This document shows, piece after piece, positions 10,527 through 19,039 of a stretch of 45,790 nt of DNA (positions are counted from its first letter, which is position 1; each line of letters opens with the position of its first letter). The stretch is from Sulfuricella sp. (lineage in GTDB: Bacteria > Pseudomonadota > Gammaproteobacteria > Burkholderiales > Sulfuricellaceae). The DNA is taken from assembly GCA_018336195.1 (NCBI GenBank), contig JAGXQV010000190.1, positions 1-45,790 of the forward strand. The letters are read 5' to 3'. The notes beneath the pieces were generated by a model, which saw only the letters and a list, made by a program, of their open reading frames with translations, had not been told where the DNA came from and made no database searches. The translations under genes and the position numbers were made by a program.

Positions 10527-13500
10527 ATGACGTGCTCAAAAACAGATGCAATATCATTAGTTACAGGCGTAAAGGATCTAATACAAGGAGTACAAACTGA
10601 AAATGCAAGAGCGGCAATCGCCGCGTTTGCTCAGCTTGGAGCAGCAGCTATTACAGCGTTTCAAGGTAGCCACCCAGATATTGTTATCCAGGCAAATCTA
10701 ACGGCTATTCCAGCAACTGTCCGGAAAATAATGGACAGTTACAACCTCAATAAGAAGATTGATGCCGGTGATGTTGTTGCAATTGCTGGCAACATTACTG
10801 CAATCCTTGGGGCCGGTGCTTCGCTAGCACCAGCATCTAGAGCAATACGAGCACTAGGTCTCGCGTTAACGTGGATAGGTGCCGGATTATCCTTCGTCCC
10901 AGACGCATTGGCATCATCTAAGGAATCCTTCTGCATAGCAGAACACACCCCGCCCCCCATTTCCCCGATCATTCTCGACTTAAACGGCAACGGCATCGAA
11001 ACTGTCGGCATCAAGGGCGGTGCCTATTTCGACTACAACAACGACGGCTTCGCCGAACAGACCGGCTGGGTTGGCGCGGATGACGGCCTGCTGGTATGGG
11101 ATCGCAACAACAATGGCCGTATTGATTCGGGACGGGAACTGTTCGGCAACCAGACCCAACTCAAATCCGGCGCGCTTGCCGCCAACGGCTTTCAGGCGCT
11201 CGCCGAATTCGACGACAACCGTGACGGCAAGATCAATGCCAGTGACGCTATCTGGGCCAGTCTCCAGGTTTGGAAAGACAGTGATGGTGACGGCTATACG
11301 TCTCCGGGTGAACTGTTGAGCCTGACCGATGCTGGTGTACAGGCCATCAACACCGGTTATATTGCCTCCAGCCTTACTGATGCTCAAGGCAACCAACATC
11401 TCCAGATTGGGAGCTTTATCCGCTCCGACGGCACGACCGCCGCCGCTACCGACGTGTGGTTCAAAACGGATAACGCCTACACAATTGCCAACGATTGGCT
11501 GGATGTTTCCCCCGATATTTCCGCGCTACCCGATTTGCAAGGCTATGGCATTATTTACGATCTGCATCAGGCCATGATGCGCGACACCAGTGGAACACTC
11601 AAGGGATTGGTGCAAAGTTTTGTCGGCGAAACCAATGTCGCCGCGCGCAACGCGCTACTCGAACAAATTCTTTTCAAATGGGCGGGAAGCGACAGCATTG
11701 CTACGGGAAGCCGTGGTGGAAACTTCGACGCCCGCAAGCTCGTGGTACTGGAAAAATTTCTGGGAGAAGGCTATGTCGGGGTAAGCGGCGCCAATCCCAT
11801 TGCCGGTGCTGTGCCCTTCTTGACGCAAGCCTACAACAGTTTGTTCGAAATGCTGTATGGGCAACTGATGGCGCAGACTCACCTAAACAGCATGGCCAAT
11901 CTGGTGACTTTTTACTGGGATACCACCAGTCAAAGCCAAAAGGCCGACCTCTCTGCTCTAAAAGCCGACCTGGAAAGCCGTTTTGATCCGCAAAACCAGA
12001 CCGCTGTTGGCATTCCTCTAAACGAATTTGCGCGCGCGGTAAAAGGTATGCAAGCTCAAAGCATTGTCGATCTGGAGGCCTTGCGCGCCAACCCCGCGCT
12101 ACGCTGGTGGATAGACATGGACGGTAGCATGATCGAGGGAACCAGCGCCGGTGATACCTTGACCGGTACGGCAAAAGCGGATTACTTGTCCGGTGGCGAC
12201 GGCAACGACACGATCAATACGGGCACGGGAGCGGACATGGTCTATGCCGGTGCAGGCGACGATACGATTACCAATGCGGGTGGTGAAGACAAACTATATG
12301 GAGAAGACGGCAACGACATCATCAATGCCGCAGCAGATAAAGCATACGTAGACGGCGGCATCGGCAACGACACCGTCAACGCACACGCTGCATACGACAA
12401 CACGCTCTACGGCGGCAACGGCGACGACAAGCTGATTCTGGCGGGAGGTTCCTCCTGGCTAGCGAGCTACGCCACTCACGCCACCACCTTTGCGGGCGGC
12501 AAGGGCAACGACCAGATGACCGCCTGGAGCGAAGCCGACACCTACCTTTACGACCGGGGTGACGGACAGGACACCATCACCGATTACAGCGGCAGCTACA
12601 CCAACATCGTGGACAGCGTGGTGTTCGGGACGGGAATCTCCCAGAACGACCTGAGCGCCAAGCGGGTAGGCGACAACCTGGTGCTCACGATCAACGACCC
12701 GACGAATCCTGCCGCGACCGACCAGATGACCTTCCTGAATTGGTTCTATGCCGCTGTGGGTTCCCAGTGCCGCATCGAGAAATTCAAGTTCGCGGATGGT
12801 AGTGAATTGGCTATGAGCGACATAACCAACCTGACAATGATAGGTACCGAAGGTGCCGACCTCATTACGGGGCTGGCAAGCGAAGGGGTGAGCATACGCG
12901 GATTGGGTGGCAACGATACCGTTTCCACGGGACCCGGAAACGACACGGTATACGCAGGAGCCGGCAACGACACGATCACGGACAGCAGCGGCAACGACAC
13001 CATAGAAGGGGGCGATGGCGACGACGTCATCACCGACCAGGGTATCGGCACCAACACCTTGCGCGGCGGCGATGGAAACGACACGATCACTTTCAGCAGT
13101 ACCGCCAGCAACACCATCGAGGGCGGTACCGGCGACGATCTTATCAAGGTCAGCAATAACAACAACGTCAGCTACAACCTCTACGCCAACACTTTTGCTG
13201 GCGGTACCGGCAATGACCGCATCCAGAGCGGCGGCAGTGCCGACACCTACTTGTTCAACCGTGGCGACGGACAGGACACCATCAACGACTACGGCTACAA
13301 CGCCAATGGCAACATCGTTGGTGCCGACAAGCTGGCGTTCGGAGCGGGAATCACTCAAACCGACCTCGGGCTTTCCCGAAGTGGCTATAACCTGGTGGTC
13401 AAGATCAACGATCCGGCAAACCCGACTGCGACCGACCAGGTCACGGTTGAGAACTGGTTCACCACCGGCACCTACCAAAACACTCCCATCCCTAGCATTT

Positions 13501-15053
13501 ACCTAATCGAGAGTTTCGTTTTCGCCGACGGTACCAGCCTGACCAGTGCGCAAATAAACCAGATAGGCAACACCCTCTATGGTACCGCCGGGGCCGATAC
13601 GCTTACCGGCTGGTCGGATAACAACACCATACTCGGCTTGGGCGGCAACGACACGATCACGGACAGCAGCGGCAACGACACCATAGAAGGGGGCGATGGC
13701 GACGACATCATCACCGACCAAGGCATCGGCACCAACACCTTGCGCGGCGGCGATGGAAACGACACGATCACTTTCAGCAGTACCGCCAGCAACACCATCG
13801 AGGGCGGTACCGGCGACGATCTTATCAAGGTCAGCAATAACAACAACGTCAGCTACAATCTCTACGCCAACACCTTTGCTGGCGGTACCGGCAATGACCG
13901 CATCCAGAGCGGCGGCAGTGCCGACACCTACTTGTTCAATCGTGGCGACGGACAGGACACCATCAACGACTACGGCTACAACGTCAATGGCAACATTGTT
14001 GGTGCCGACAAGCTGGCGTTCGGGGCGGGAATCACTCAAGCCGACCTCGGGCTTTCCCGAAGTGGCTATAACCTGGTGGTCAAGATCAACGATCCGGCAA
14101 ACCCGACTGCGACTGACCAGGTCACGGTTGAGAACTGGTTCAGCAGCAGTATCTATCAGGTTGAGAAATTCATGTTCGCCGATGGCACAGAAATCAGTAT
14201 CGCCGGCACGATCATATTCGGCACAACCGCAAACGACACGCTTTCCGCCGGCTCGGCATCCTGTTTTGTTTCGGGCAATGACGGTAACGACACGCTCAAT
14301 GGCGGAAGCGGCAATGATGTGTTGGAAGGGGAAAATGGCAACGACGTTCTTACCGGGAATGGAGGAAGTAATCTGTATGTCGGCGGCTCGGGTTCGGATG
14401 TTTTGAACGGCAATAGCGGCAACGAGCTATTCATCGGCGGAACTGGAAACGATACGATTACCACCGGAACCGGCGCGGACCTGGTTGTCTTCAACCATGG
14501 GGATGGGCAAGACACCGTGGTGGCCAGCAGCGGCGCCGACAACACCCTCTCCCTGGGCGGCGGCATCCAATATGCCGACCTGGCATTCCGTAAGTCGTCG
14601 AATAATTTGATTCTCGACACCGGCGGCGGCGAAAGCATCACCTTGCAGAACTGGTACGCCGCGACCACCAATCACAGCGTGCTGACTCTGCAAGTCATTG
14701 CCGATGCCATGGCCGGCTTCGATGCGGCGTCCAGCGACCCGCTGCTCAACCAAAAGGTGCAGACCTTCGACTTCGCTGCACTGGCCACCCGCTTCGACGC
14801 GGCACTTGTCGCCACCCCGACGCTGACCAGTTGGAGCCTGTCGAACGCTTTGCTCGACGCCCATCTGGCGGGCAGCGACAGCGCGGCGCTGGGCGGCGAC
14901 CTGGCCTACCAGTACGGCAAGGCAGGCAGCCTGGGCGGCATCGCCGTCACGGCGGCGCAAAACGTCATCGCCGGGACGACGTTCGGCACTCAGGCGCAGG
15001 CGCTCCAACCGCTGGCGGGATTGCAGGAGGGGATGGCGAAGCTGGCGGCGTGA
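10527..15053 (+). CDS. RTX protein with FrpC-like self-processing module (1508 aa)
   Basis: Residues 1-140 are a hydrophobic, Ala-rich N-terminal region that I do not recognise. Residues about 147-320 strongly resemble the Ca2+-dependent self-processing module of Neisseria FrpC, with ILDLNGNGIETV, ADDGLLVWDRNNNGRIDSG.ELFG and several DxDxDG-type Ca2+ loops. In FrpC the module cleaves the Asp-Pro bond at its start; here the pair is Ser146-Pro147. RTX nonapeptides begin near residue 540. A 499-bp segment is duplicated in the C-terminal half. Residues 1332-1508 are nearly the same as the end of the RTX lipase and probably form the type I secretion signal. No enzymatic domain is evident, so this may be an adhesin, a surface-layer protein or an iron/calcium-responsive exoprotein. 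ATG 10527 follows a purine-rich GCAGGGAA sequence. Confidence 0.88.
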   Translation: MTCSKTDAISLVTGVKDLIQGVQTENARAAIAAFAQLGAAAITAFQGSHPDIVIQANLTAIPATVRKIMDSYNLNKKIDAGDVVAIAGNITAILGAGASLAPASRAIRALGLALTWIGAGLSFVPDALASSKESFCIAEHTPPPISPIILDLNGNGIETVGIKGGAYFDYNNDGFAEQTGWVGADDGLLVWDRNNNGRIDSGRELFGNQTQLKSGALAANGFQALAEFDDNRDGKINASDAIWASLQVWKDSDGDGYTSPGELLSLTDAGVQAINTGYIASSLTDAQGNQHLQIGSFIRSDGTTAAATDVWFKTDNAYTIANDWLDVSPDISALPDLQGYGIIYDLHQAMMRDTSGTLKGLVQSFVGETNVAARNALLEQILFKWAGSDSIATGSRGGNFDARKLVVLEKFLGEGYVGVSGANPIAGAVPFLTQAYNSLFEMLYGQLMAQTHLNSMANLVTFYWDTTSQSQKADLSALKADLESRFDPQNQTAVGIPLNEFARAVKGMQAQSIVDLEALRANPALRWWIDMDGSMIEGTSAGDTLTGTAKADYLSGGDGNDTINTGTGADMVYAGAGDDTITNAGGEDKLYGEDGNDIINAAADKAYVDGGIGNDTVNAHAAYDNTLYGGNGDDKLILAGGSSWLASYATHATTFAGGKGNDQMTAWSEADTYLYDRGDGQDTITDYSGSYTNIVDSVVFGTGISQNDLSAKRVGDNLVLTINDPTNPAATDQMTFLNWFYAAVGSQCRIEKFKFADGSELAMSDITNLTMIGTEGADLITGLASEGVSIRGLGGNDTVSTGPGNDTVYAGAGNDTITDSSGNDTIEGGDGDDVITDQGIGTNTLRGGDGNDTITFSSTASNTIEGGTGDDLIKVSNNNNVSYNLYANTFAGGTGNDRIQSGGSADTYLFNRGDGQDTINDYGYNANGNIVGADKLAFGAGITQTDLGLSRSGYNLVVKINDPANPTATDQVTVENWFTTGTYQNTPIPSIYLIESFVFADGTSLTSAQINQIGNTLYGTAGADTLTGWSDNNTILGLGGNDTITDSSGNDTIEGGDGDDIITDQGIGTNTLRGGDGNDTITFSSTASNTIEGGTGDDLIKVSNNNNVSYNLYANTFAGGTGNDRIQSGGSADTYLFNRGDGQDTINDYGYNVNGNIVGADKLAFGAGITQADLGLSRSGYNLVVKINDPANPTATDQVTVENWFSSSIYQVEKFMFADGTEISIAGTIIFGTTANDTLSAGSASCFVSGNDGNDTLNGGSGNDVLEGENGNDVLTGNGGSNLYVGGSGSDVLNGNSGNELFIGGTGNDTITTGTGADLVVFNHGDGQDTVVASSGADNTLSLGGGIQYADLAFRKSSNNLILDTGGGESITLQNWYAATTNHSVLTLQVIADAMAGFDAASSDPLLNQKVQTFDFAALATRFDAALVATPTLTSWSLSNALLDAHLAGSDSAALGGDLAYQYGKAGSLGGIAVTAAQNVIAGTTFGTQAQALQPLAGLQEGMAKLAA
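12963..13461 (+). repeat. Intragenic 499-bp repeat, copy 1
   Basis: This segment recurs at 13644-14142 (offset 681 bp, 227 codons) with only a handful of substitutions. It encodes RTX nonapeptides followed by a DTYLFNRGDGQDTI block and an NWF block, i.e. one complete RTX module. Confidence 0.92.
13644..14142 (+). repeat. Intragenic 499-bp repeat, copy 2
   Basis: This is the second copy of the module at 12963-13461. The reading frame is preserved, which suggests module duplication within the gene. Confidence 0.92.
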
Positions 15054-15075
15054 GCGTGCCAATGAACCGTCTCAT

Positions 15076-15121
15076 GGAGCGCCGCCATCCTGCCGGCAGA
15101 CCGGCGAGATGTCGGCGCTCC
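15076..15121. repeat. Long imperfect hairpin after the second RTX gene
   Basis: GGAGCGCCG at the left pairs with CGGCGCTCC at the right. The inner CATCCTGCCGG and CCGGCGAGATG arms pair with two mismatches, giving a stem of about 20 bp. There is no clear T-run, so it is a REP-like element that may also attenuate transcription into the hlyD-type gene. Confidence 0.55.
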
Positions 15122-15208
15122 TGACTATTCCGCTGTTTCAACACGACTGACTCGCGACATGGCAAAGGGCGGAGTCCCGCCCCACGCAATTTGTCGAAAG
15201 GATATTCC

Positions 15209-16558
15209 ATGAAATTTTCTCATTCCGGTGCCGACCCGCTCGATTTCGCCCCTGGCCTGTTGGGTATCCAGCACAAGCCGCCGCATCCCATGCCGCGCGT
15301 GGTATTGCGCGCTTTGGCGCTGCTGCTGGCCTTTCTGCTGGTGTGGGCGGCGCTGGGCCGGCTCGATGTAGTGGCGGTGGCGGAAGGCAAGCTGATTCCG
15401 CAAAGTTATCTGAAGATCGTCCAGCCGTCCGAGCAGGGCATCGTGCAAGACATCCTGGTCAAGGATGGGGATGCGGTCAAGGCCGGGCAGGTGCTGATGC
15501 GCATGGATACCACGCTTTCCGAGGCGGACGGCAAGGCCTTGCAGACCGATTTGCACCAGAAATCCCTGCAACTGCGGCGCATCGACGCGGAATTCAGCAA
15601 CCGCGCCTTGAAGCGCGAGCGCGACGATCCTCCTGCGGTATTCCGCGAGGTGGCGGCGCAATATCAATCCAACCGGCGCGCCTACGAGGATGCGCTTTAC
15701 CAGGAACGCATGGTGCTGGAAAAGGCCCGCCAGGATTTGGCTTCGGCGCTGGAAATCCAGTCCAAGCTGAAACAGGTGCTGCCGGTGTACCAGCAGCAGG
15801 AAGAGGCCTACGCCAAGCTGGGTAAGGACGGTTATGCCGGCAAGCTGATGGTCCTGGAGCGCAGCCGCGACCGCATCGAAAAGGAGCAGGATTTGCGCGC
15901 CCAGAACTTCGTTATCGAAAGCACCCGCGCCACCATTGCCCAGTCCGAACAAAAGCTTGTCCAGATCACCTCGGAATATCGCAAACAGTTGCAAACCGAG
16001 CGGGTGGAAGCGCTGGCGGACTACGAAAAACTCCAGCAAGGCTGGGCCAAGCAGCAGCACCGCCATGCGCTGCTGGAACTGAAAGCGCCGCAGGGCGGCA
16101 TCGTCAAGGATCTCGCCACGCATACCGCCGGCACGGTGGTGTCGCCCGGCGCGGTGCTGATGACCCTGGTTCCCAGCGACGAAGCCTTGCAGGCCGAAGT
16201 GTGGGTGAGCAACGAGGATATCGGCTTCGTGCGCGAAGGGCAGCCGGTCAAGCTGAAACTATCCGCCTTCCCTTTCCAGAAATACGGCATGACCGATGGG
16301 GTGGTGGGGCACGTGGGCGCCGATTCGAGCGACAAACAGGATCAGGCCGGCGCGGATAACGCTAAAACCATCCATCCGCTACGCTACCGCGCCCTGGTCG
16401 CGATGGCGCGGCAAACCCTGGAATCCGGCGGCGAGTCGTTCCGCCTGTCGCCCGGCATGGCGCTCAATGCCGAAATCCGCCTGGCCGACCGCACCGTGCT
16501 GGAATATCTGCTATCCCCGGTACAGAAGGCATTTCATGAGGCGGCGCGGGAGCGCTGA
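15209..16558 (+). CDS. HlyD-family type I secretion membrane-fusion protein
   Basis: This 449-aa periplasmic adaptor would link an inner-membrane ABC transporter to a TolC-type outer-membrane channel for RTX export. A single membrane anchor lies at about residues 31-52. It is followed by the first half of the biotinyl/lipoyl-like domain (KIVQPSEQGIVQDILVKDGD, then VKAGQVL), long coiled-coil arms (about 100-270), the second lipoyl half (LKAPQGGIVKDLATHTAGTVV) and a beta-barrel domain. The start at 15209 is chosen over an upstream TTG because GAAAGGA sits 7 bp before ATG. The matching ABC transporter and outer-membrane protein are absent from the window; they may lie upstream of base 1 or elsewhere. 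The neighbouring RTX genes are the likely cargo. Confidence 0.92.
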   Translation: MKFSHSGADPLDFAPGLLGIQHKPPHPMPRVVLRALALLLAFLLVWAALGRLDVVAVAEGKLIPQSYLKIVQPSEQGIVQDILVKDGDAVKAGQVLMRMDTTLSEADGKALQTDLHQKSLQLRRIDAEFSNRALKRERDDPPAVFREVAAQYQSNRRAYEDALYQERMVLEKARQDLASALEIQSKLKQVLPVYQQQEEAYAKLGKDGYAGKLMVLERSRDRIEKEQDLRAQNFVIESTRATIAQSEQKLVQITSEYRKQLQTERVEALADYEKLQQGWAKQQHRHALLELKAPQGGIVKDLATHTAGTVVSPGAVLMTLVPSDEALQAEVWVSNEDIGFVREGQPVKLKLSAFPFQKYGMTDGVVGHVGADSSDKQDQAGADNAKTIHPLRYRALVAMARQTLESGGESFRLSPGMALNAEIRLADRTVLEYLLSPVQKAFHEAARER

Positions 16559-16568
16559 ATTCCAGAAT

Positions 16569-16603
16569 GTTGGGTTATGGCAAATAGCTACGCCTAACCC
16601 AAC
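16569..16603. terminator. Inverted repeat between convergent hlyD-type and carbonic anhydrase genes
   Basis: GTTGGGTTA (16569-16577) is perfectly repeated in inverted form as TAACCCAAC (16595-16603) around a 17-nt loop. Its position between two convergent stops suggests a bidirectional terminator, though the sequence also resembles a common intergenic repeat. Confidence 0.55.
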
Positions 16604-16619
16604 TCGCTAGGGTTTACTC

Positions 16620-17342
16620 TTACTTCCCGGCAAACAGCCCGGATTGCTTGATCTTGGCCTGGTCGGTCTCGCCGTTGAGGTTGATGACCACCAGCTTGCC
16701 GTTGCCCTTCTTGTAGTCGTTGCGGAAGTCGTACACCGCGCCCACCACGGCCAGGCGGCTGTCCTTGACCTCGGGGGCGAACTTGGCGAGGGCGGCTTCC
16801 ACCTGGCGGTTGACGTTGGCGGCCACGCTATCCATGACTTCCTGGTCGTTCTTGGCGTCCTTGCCGGGCACGCTGAGGGTGTCCAGCTCCTTCTTGATCG
16901 CCGGTTCGATGCCTTCGTAGCCGCCCATGACGGCTTTGACCGCGCCGCAACTGGAATGGCCGATCACCATCAGCACCGGGGTGTTGAGGTGGCGCACCCC
17001 GTATTCCACGGAGCCTTCGGCGGTGGCGAGTTGGTTGCCGATGTTGCGCACCATGAACAGGTCGCCGTCGGGGGTGCGATCCAGGGCGTGAGTGTGGACG
17101 CGCGAATCCGAGCAGGTGACCACGGTGGCGCGGGGCGTTTGGCCCTTGACGAGGGATTTGAAATAGCCGGGCTTGTGGTGTTTTACAAAGCCGCGGTTGT
17201 CGTTGACGATGTTCTTGAGCAGGGCGTGGATTTGTGCTTTTTCGTTGCCGCCGGCATGGGCGTGGTCGTTGGCGAAGGCCGGTGCGCCAATCAGGCTGGC
17301 GCAAAGCAGGGACAGGGCGAGAAAGGTGCGGGTTTTCTTCAT
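16620..17342 (-). CDS. Periplasmic beta-class carbonic anhydrase
   Basis: This 240-aa zinc enzyme would interconvert CO2 and bicarbonate. The zinc-binding set is visible: Cys77, Asp79 and Arg81 in CSDSR, and His129 and Cys132 in GHSSCGAV. A Sec signal peptide is clear (basic MKKTR, hydrophobic core, cleavage likely after Ala24 in GAPAFA-ND), so it should act in the periplasm, whereas many bacterial beta-class enzymes are cytoplasmic. The mature N-terminus is His-rich (NDHAHAGG). A ribosome-binding site (AAGGAGAA) precedes the ATG on the minus strand. It is convergent with the hlyD-type gene and separated from the CoA-lyase set by a palindromic repeat, so it is probably its own transcription unit. 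A role in bicarbonate supply or pH control is inferred only. Confidence 0.93.
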   Translation of the reverse strand: MKKTRTFLALSLLCASLIGAPAFANDHAHAGGNEKAQIHALLKNIVNDNRGFVKHHKPGYFKSLVKGQTPRATVVTCSDSRVHTHALDRTPDGDLFMVRNIGNQLATAEGSVEYGVRHLNTPVLMVIGHSSCGAVKAVMGGYEGIEPAIKKELDTLSVPGKDAKNDQEVMDSVAANVNRQVEAALAKFAPEVKDSRLAVVGAVYDFRNDYKKGNGKLVVINLNGETDQAKIKQSGLFAGK

Positions 17343-17478
17343 GGCGTTCTCCTTACTGGGATTGGGGTATTGGGGAGTTTAACTTCTGTGGCTGGTTTGT
17401 TCAAAACAAACTTTGATTACTATTCGGCTCTATTCGTCAGTGTTGGGAGCGCGGCCGATACACGCCTGCCTTCTAACG

Positions 17479-17617
17479 CTAGTAGTCAGTCAACATGAAA
17501 CGAAGGGTTGTAGGAGCGGGCCGCGCCCGCGATGCGGTGTCGCTGTTCCTGCCGGCACTGCTCGCCTGCGTGGCAGGCTCCTACCCATACCCGCCTTTCA
17601 ACGTGAATGACTACTAG
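17479..17617. repeat. 139-bp palindromic element (MITE/REP-like)
   Basis: The ends CTAGTAGTCA and TGACTACTAG are perfect inverted repeats. Inside them a second inverted pair, GTAGGAGC and GCTCCTAC, brackets a GC-rich core. The nested structure between the carbonic anhydrase and CitE-like genes has no coding potential I trust. The inner pair belongs to the same GTAG/CTAC-tipped style as other hairpins in this window. Confidence 0.75.
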
Positions 17618-17628
17618 GCGTGGCCCGC

Positions 17629-18618
17629 CTAGCCGAAAAACGCCTTCTCCGCTTCCCCGTGCAGCGCGATGCCGGTGACCTTGGCTTTTTGCAGGACTTC
17701 CCAGTAATAGCGATAGGTGGCGCGGTCGTGCAATTCGCCGGCGTGCTGGATCGGCCCCCAGTCGGCTTTTTGCGCGGCCAGCAGGATCGCGGCGGCGGTT
17801 TCGACTTCGCCGTGCTCGGGCTTCATGGCATCGACGATGGGTTGGATCTGCGTGGGGTAGATGCTCCACTGACGCAGGAAACCGAATTCCGTGCGGGCGC
17901 GGCGTGCGTCGCTGTAGGCGGCATAGGGATTCTTCAGGTCGAGGGTGACGTTGTGCGCCGGGATTACCCCGTTGGCCAGCGCGGCGGCGACCACTTCACC
18001 CTTGGCGCGGGCGAGCAGGCGATGCTCGAACTGGCCGGGGCTGCGCATGGCGCTGGCGGGAATCGCGCCGTGGTGGCCGGAGACGAAATCCATCAGTCCG
18101 AAATCCAGCACTTGCAGCCACGGCAGGGTGGCGATGCGGTGCACGTCGCGTAGCGCGCCGTGGGTCTCGATCAGGACGTGGATGGGGATCTCGCGGCGGA
18201 TGCCCAGTTGTGCGGCCTTGTCCTGGATATAGGCTATCATCGCGGCGGCATGGGCGTATTCGGTGGCCTTGGGGAGGGTGATGTAGGCGGCGACCTCGCC
18301 CAACCCCGCCACCAGGATATCGACGTCCTGCCGCCAGGCCGGATGGCTGTAATCGTGGATGCGCACCCCCGCCATGCGGTGGCGGTTCGCCGCGGAATTC
18401 TGGACGCGCACGATCATCTCCGCGTGTTCCTTCTCGCGGCCCGCCGGGGCGCCATCCTCGCAATCGCAAGTGATGTCGAAGACCGGCCCGAGCTTGTCCT
18501 GCAATTCGAGGGCCTTGAGGATGAGCTTTTCGCTGCCGGCGAAATGCTCGCAGGCGGGAATCGCGGGGAAGGGCTTTTCACCCTGGAACAGGGCGGCGTT
18601 GGGGTGGACGGGGTTCAT
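17629..18618 (-). CDS. HpcH/HpaI-CitE family CoA-ester lyase, divergent type
   Basis: This 329-aa TIM-barrel protein is of the citrate lyase beta/malyl-CoA lyase superfamily. The Mg2+ and substrate-site pattern is present: CDCEDGAP, GVRIHDYSHPAW, ITLPKA, VLIETHGALRDV (metal-binding Glu) and LDFGLMDF (metal-binding Asp). It lacks the N-terminal RRSMLYVPGS motif of the other two short CitE proteins here, so it belongs to a different subfamily and probably uses a different substrate. GGAGG precedes the ATG. It is the last of five minus-strand CoA-metabolism genes. Cleavage of malyl-CoA, beta-methylmalyl-CoA or citramalyl-CoA, or a thioesterase activity on one of these, is plausible; the sequence alone does not decide. 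Confidence 0.8.
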   Translation of the reverse strand: MNPVHPNAALFQGEKPFPAIPACEHFAGSEKLILKALELQDKLGPVFDITCDCEDGAPAGREKEHAEMIVRVQNSAANRHRMAGVRIHDYSHPAWRQDVDILVAGLGEVAAYITLPKATEYAHAAAMIAYIQDKAAQLGIRREIPIHVLIETHGALRDVHRIATLPWLQVLDFGLMDFVSGHHGAIPASAMRSPGQFEHRLLARAKGEVVAAALANGVIPAHNVTLDLKNPYAAYSDARRARTEFGFLRQWSIYPTQIQPIVDAMKPEHGEVETAAAILLAAQKADWGPIQHAGELHDRATYRYYWEVLQKAKVTGIALHGEAEKAFFG

Positions 18619-18699
18619 CGTGCCTCCATTTTCTTAAAATTTTTAATGTTGAATGTTTAATGCCTAAGCCGGACTAGCCGGAACCAAAGAAAGTAATAG

Positions 18700-18760
18700 G
18701 TGATGAGTGATGGGTAATGGGAGGGCGGTTTTCATCACCCATTCCTCATCACCCATCACC
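18700..18760. repeat. GATGGGTRATGGG-type palindrome
   Basis: Short direct repeats (TGATGAGTGATGGGTAATGGG) face their inverted version (CATCACCCATTCCTCATCACCCATCACC) across a 7-10 bp spacer. The same motif family recurs at 32248-32461, 33173-33290 and 43652-43691. Confidence 0.8.
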
Positions 18761-18911
18761 GCGAAACTCAATTCCATACCCGTTGTTGTCATGTTTTGAC
18801 ATCATTTGGCCGGTAAGAGATTAATGAATGAATTCGCGCCGCAGGCGCTCATAAATTAAAAATTTAAAATTTATCGTAACGACTCAGGCCAACGAAAAGA
18901 GCTGGCGATAG

Positions 18912-19027
18912 CCCCTCTCCCGTGTGCGGGAGAGGGGTTGGGGAGAGGGCGGTTGCACACCGGCAATGCTTGTCGAAGCCCAACCAATCCTCTCCCCCGC
19001 CCCTCTCCCTCTCGCGAGGGAGAGGGG
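18912..19027. repeat. CCCCTCTCCC hairpin pair
   Basis: Two perfect-arm hairpins, CCCCTCTCCC...GGGAGAGGGG at 18912-18937 and CCCCTCTCCCT...AGGGAGAGGGG at 19000-19027, flank a 60-bp spacer. A related hairpin lies at 39200-39225. This type of intergenic repeat is widespread in proteobacteria. It ends just beyond the stop codon of the mch-like gene. Confidence 0.75.
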
Positions 19028-19039
19028 AGAAACCCCAGC

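Larger units (their letters stand above)
18619..19039. other. Gene-free, repeat-filled gap
   Basis: This 421-bp gap between the divergent CitE-like gene and the mch-like gene holds no credible gene. It contains a GATGGGT-type palindrome (18700-18760), an AT-rich segment around 18780-18880 that could house the promoter of the downstream minus-strand gene, and a CCCCTCTCCC-type hairpin pair (18912-19027). Confidence 0.6.

Noticed and set aside
2759..17342. RTX calcium-binding proteins plus periplasmic carbonic anhydrase as a calcium carbonate mineralisation system
   Set aside because: The only link is adjacency across a convergent terminator; nothing in the sequence ties the carbonic anhydrase to the RTX genes.
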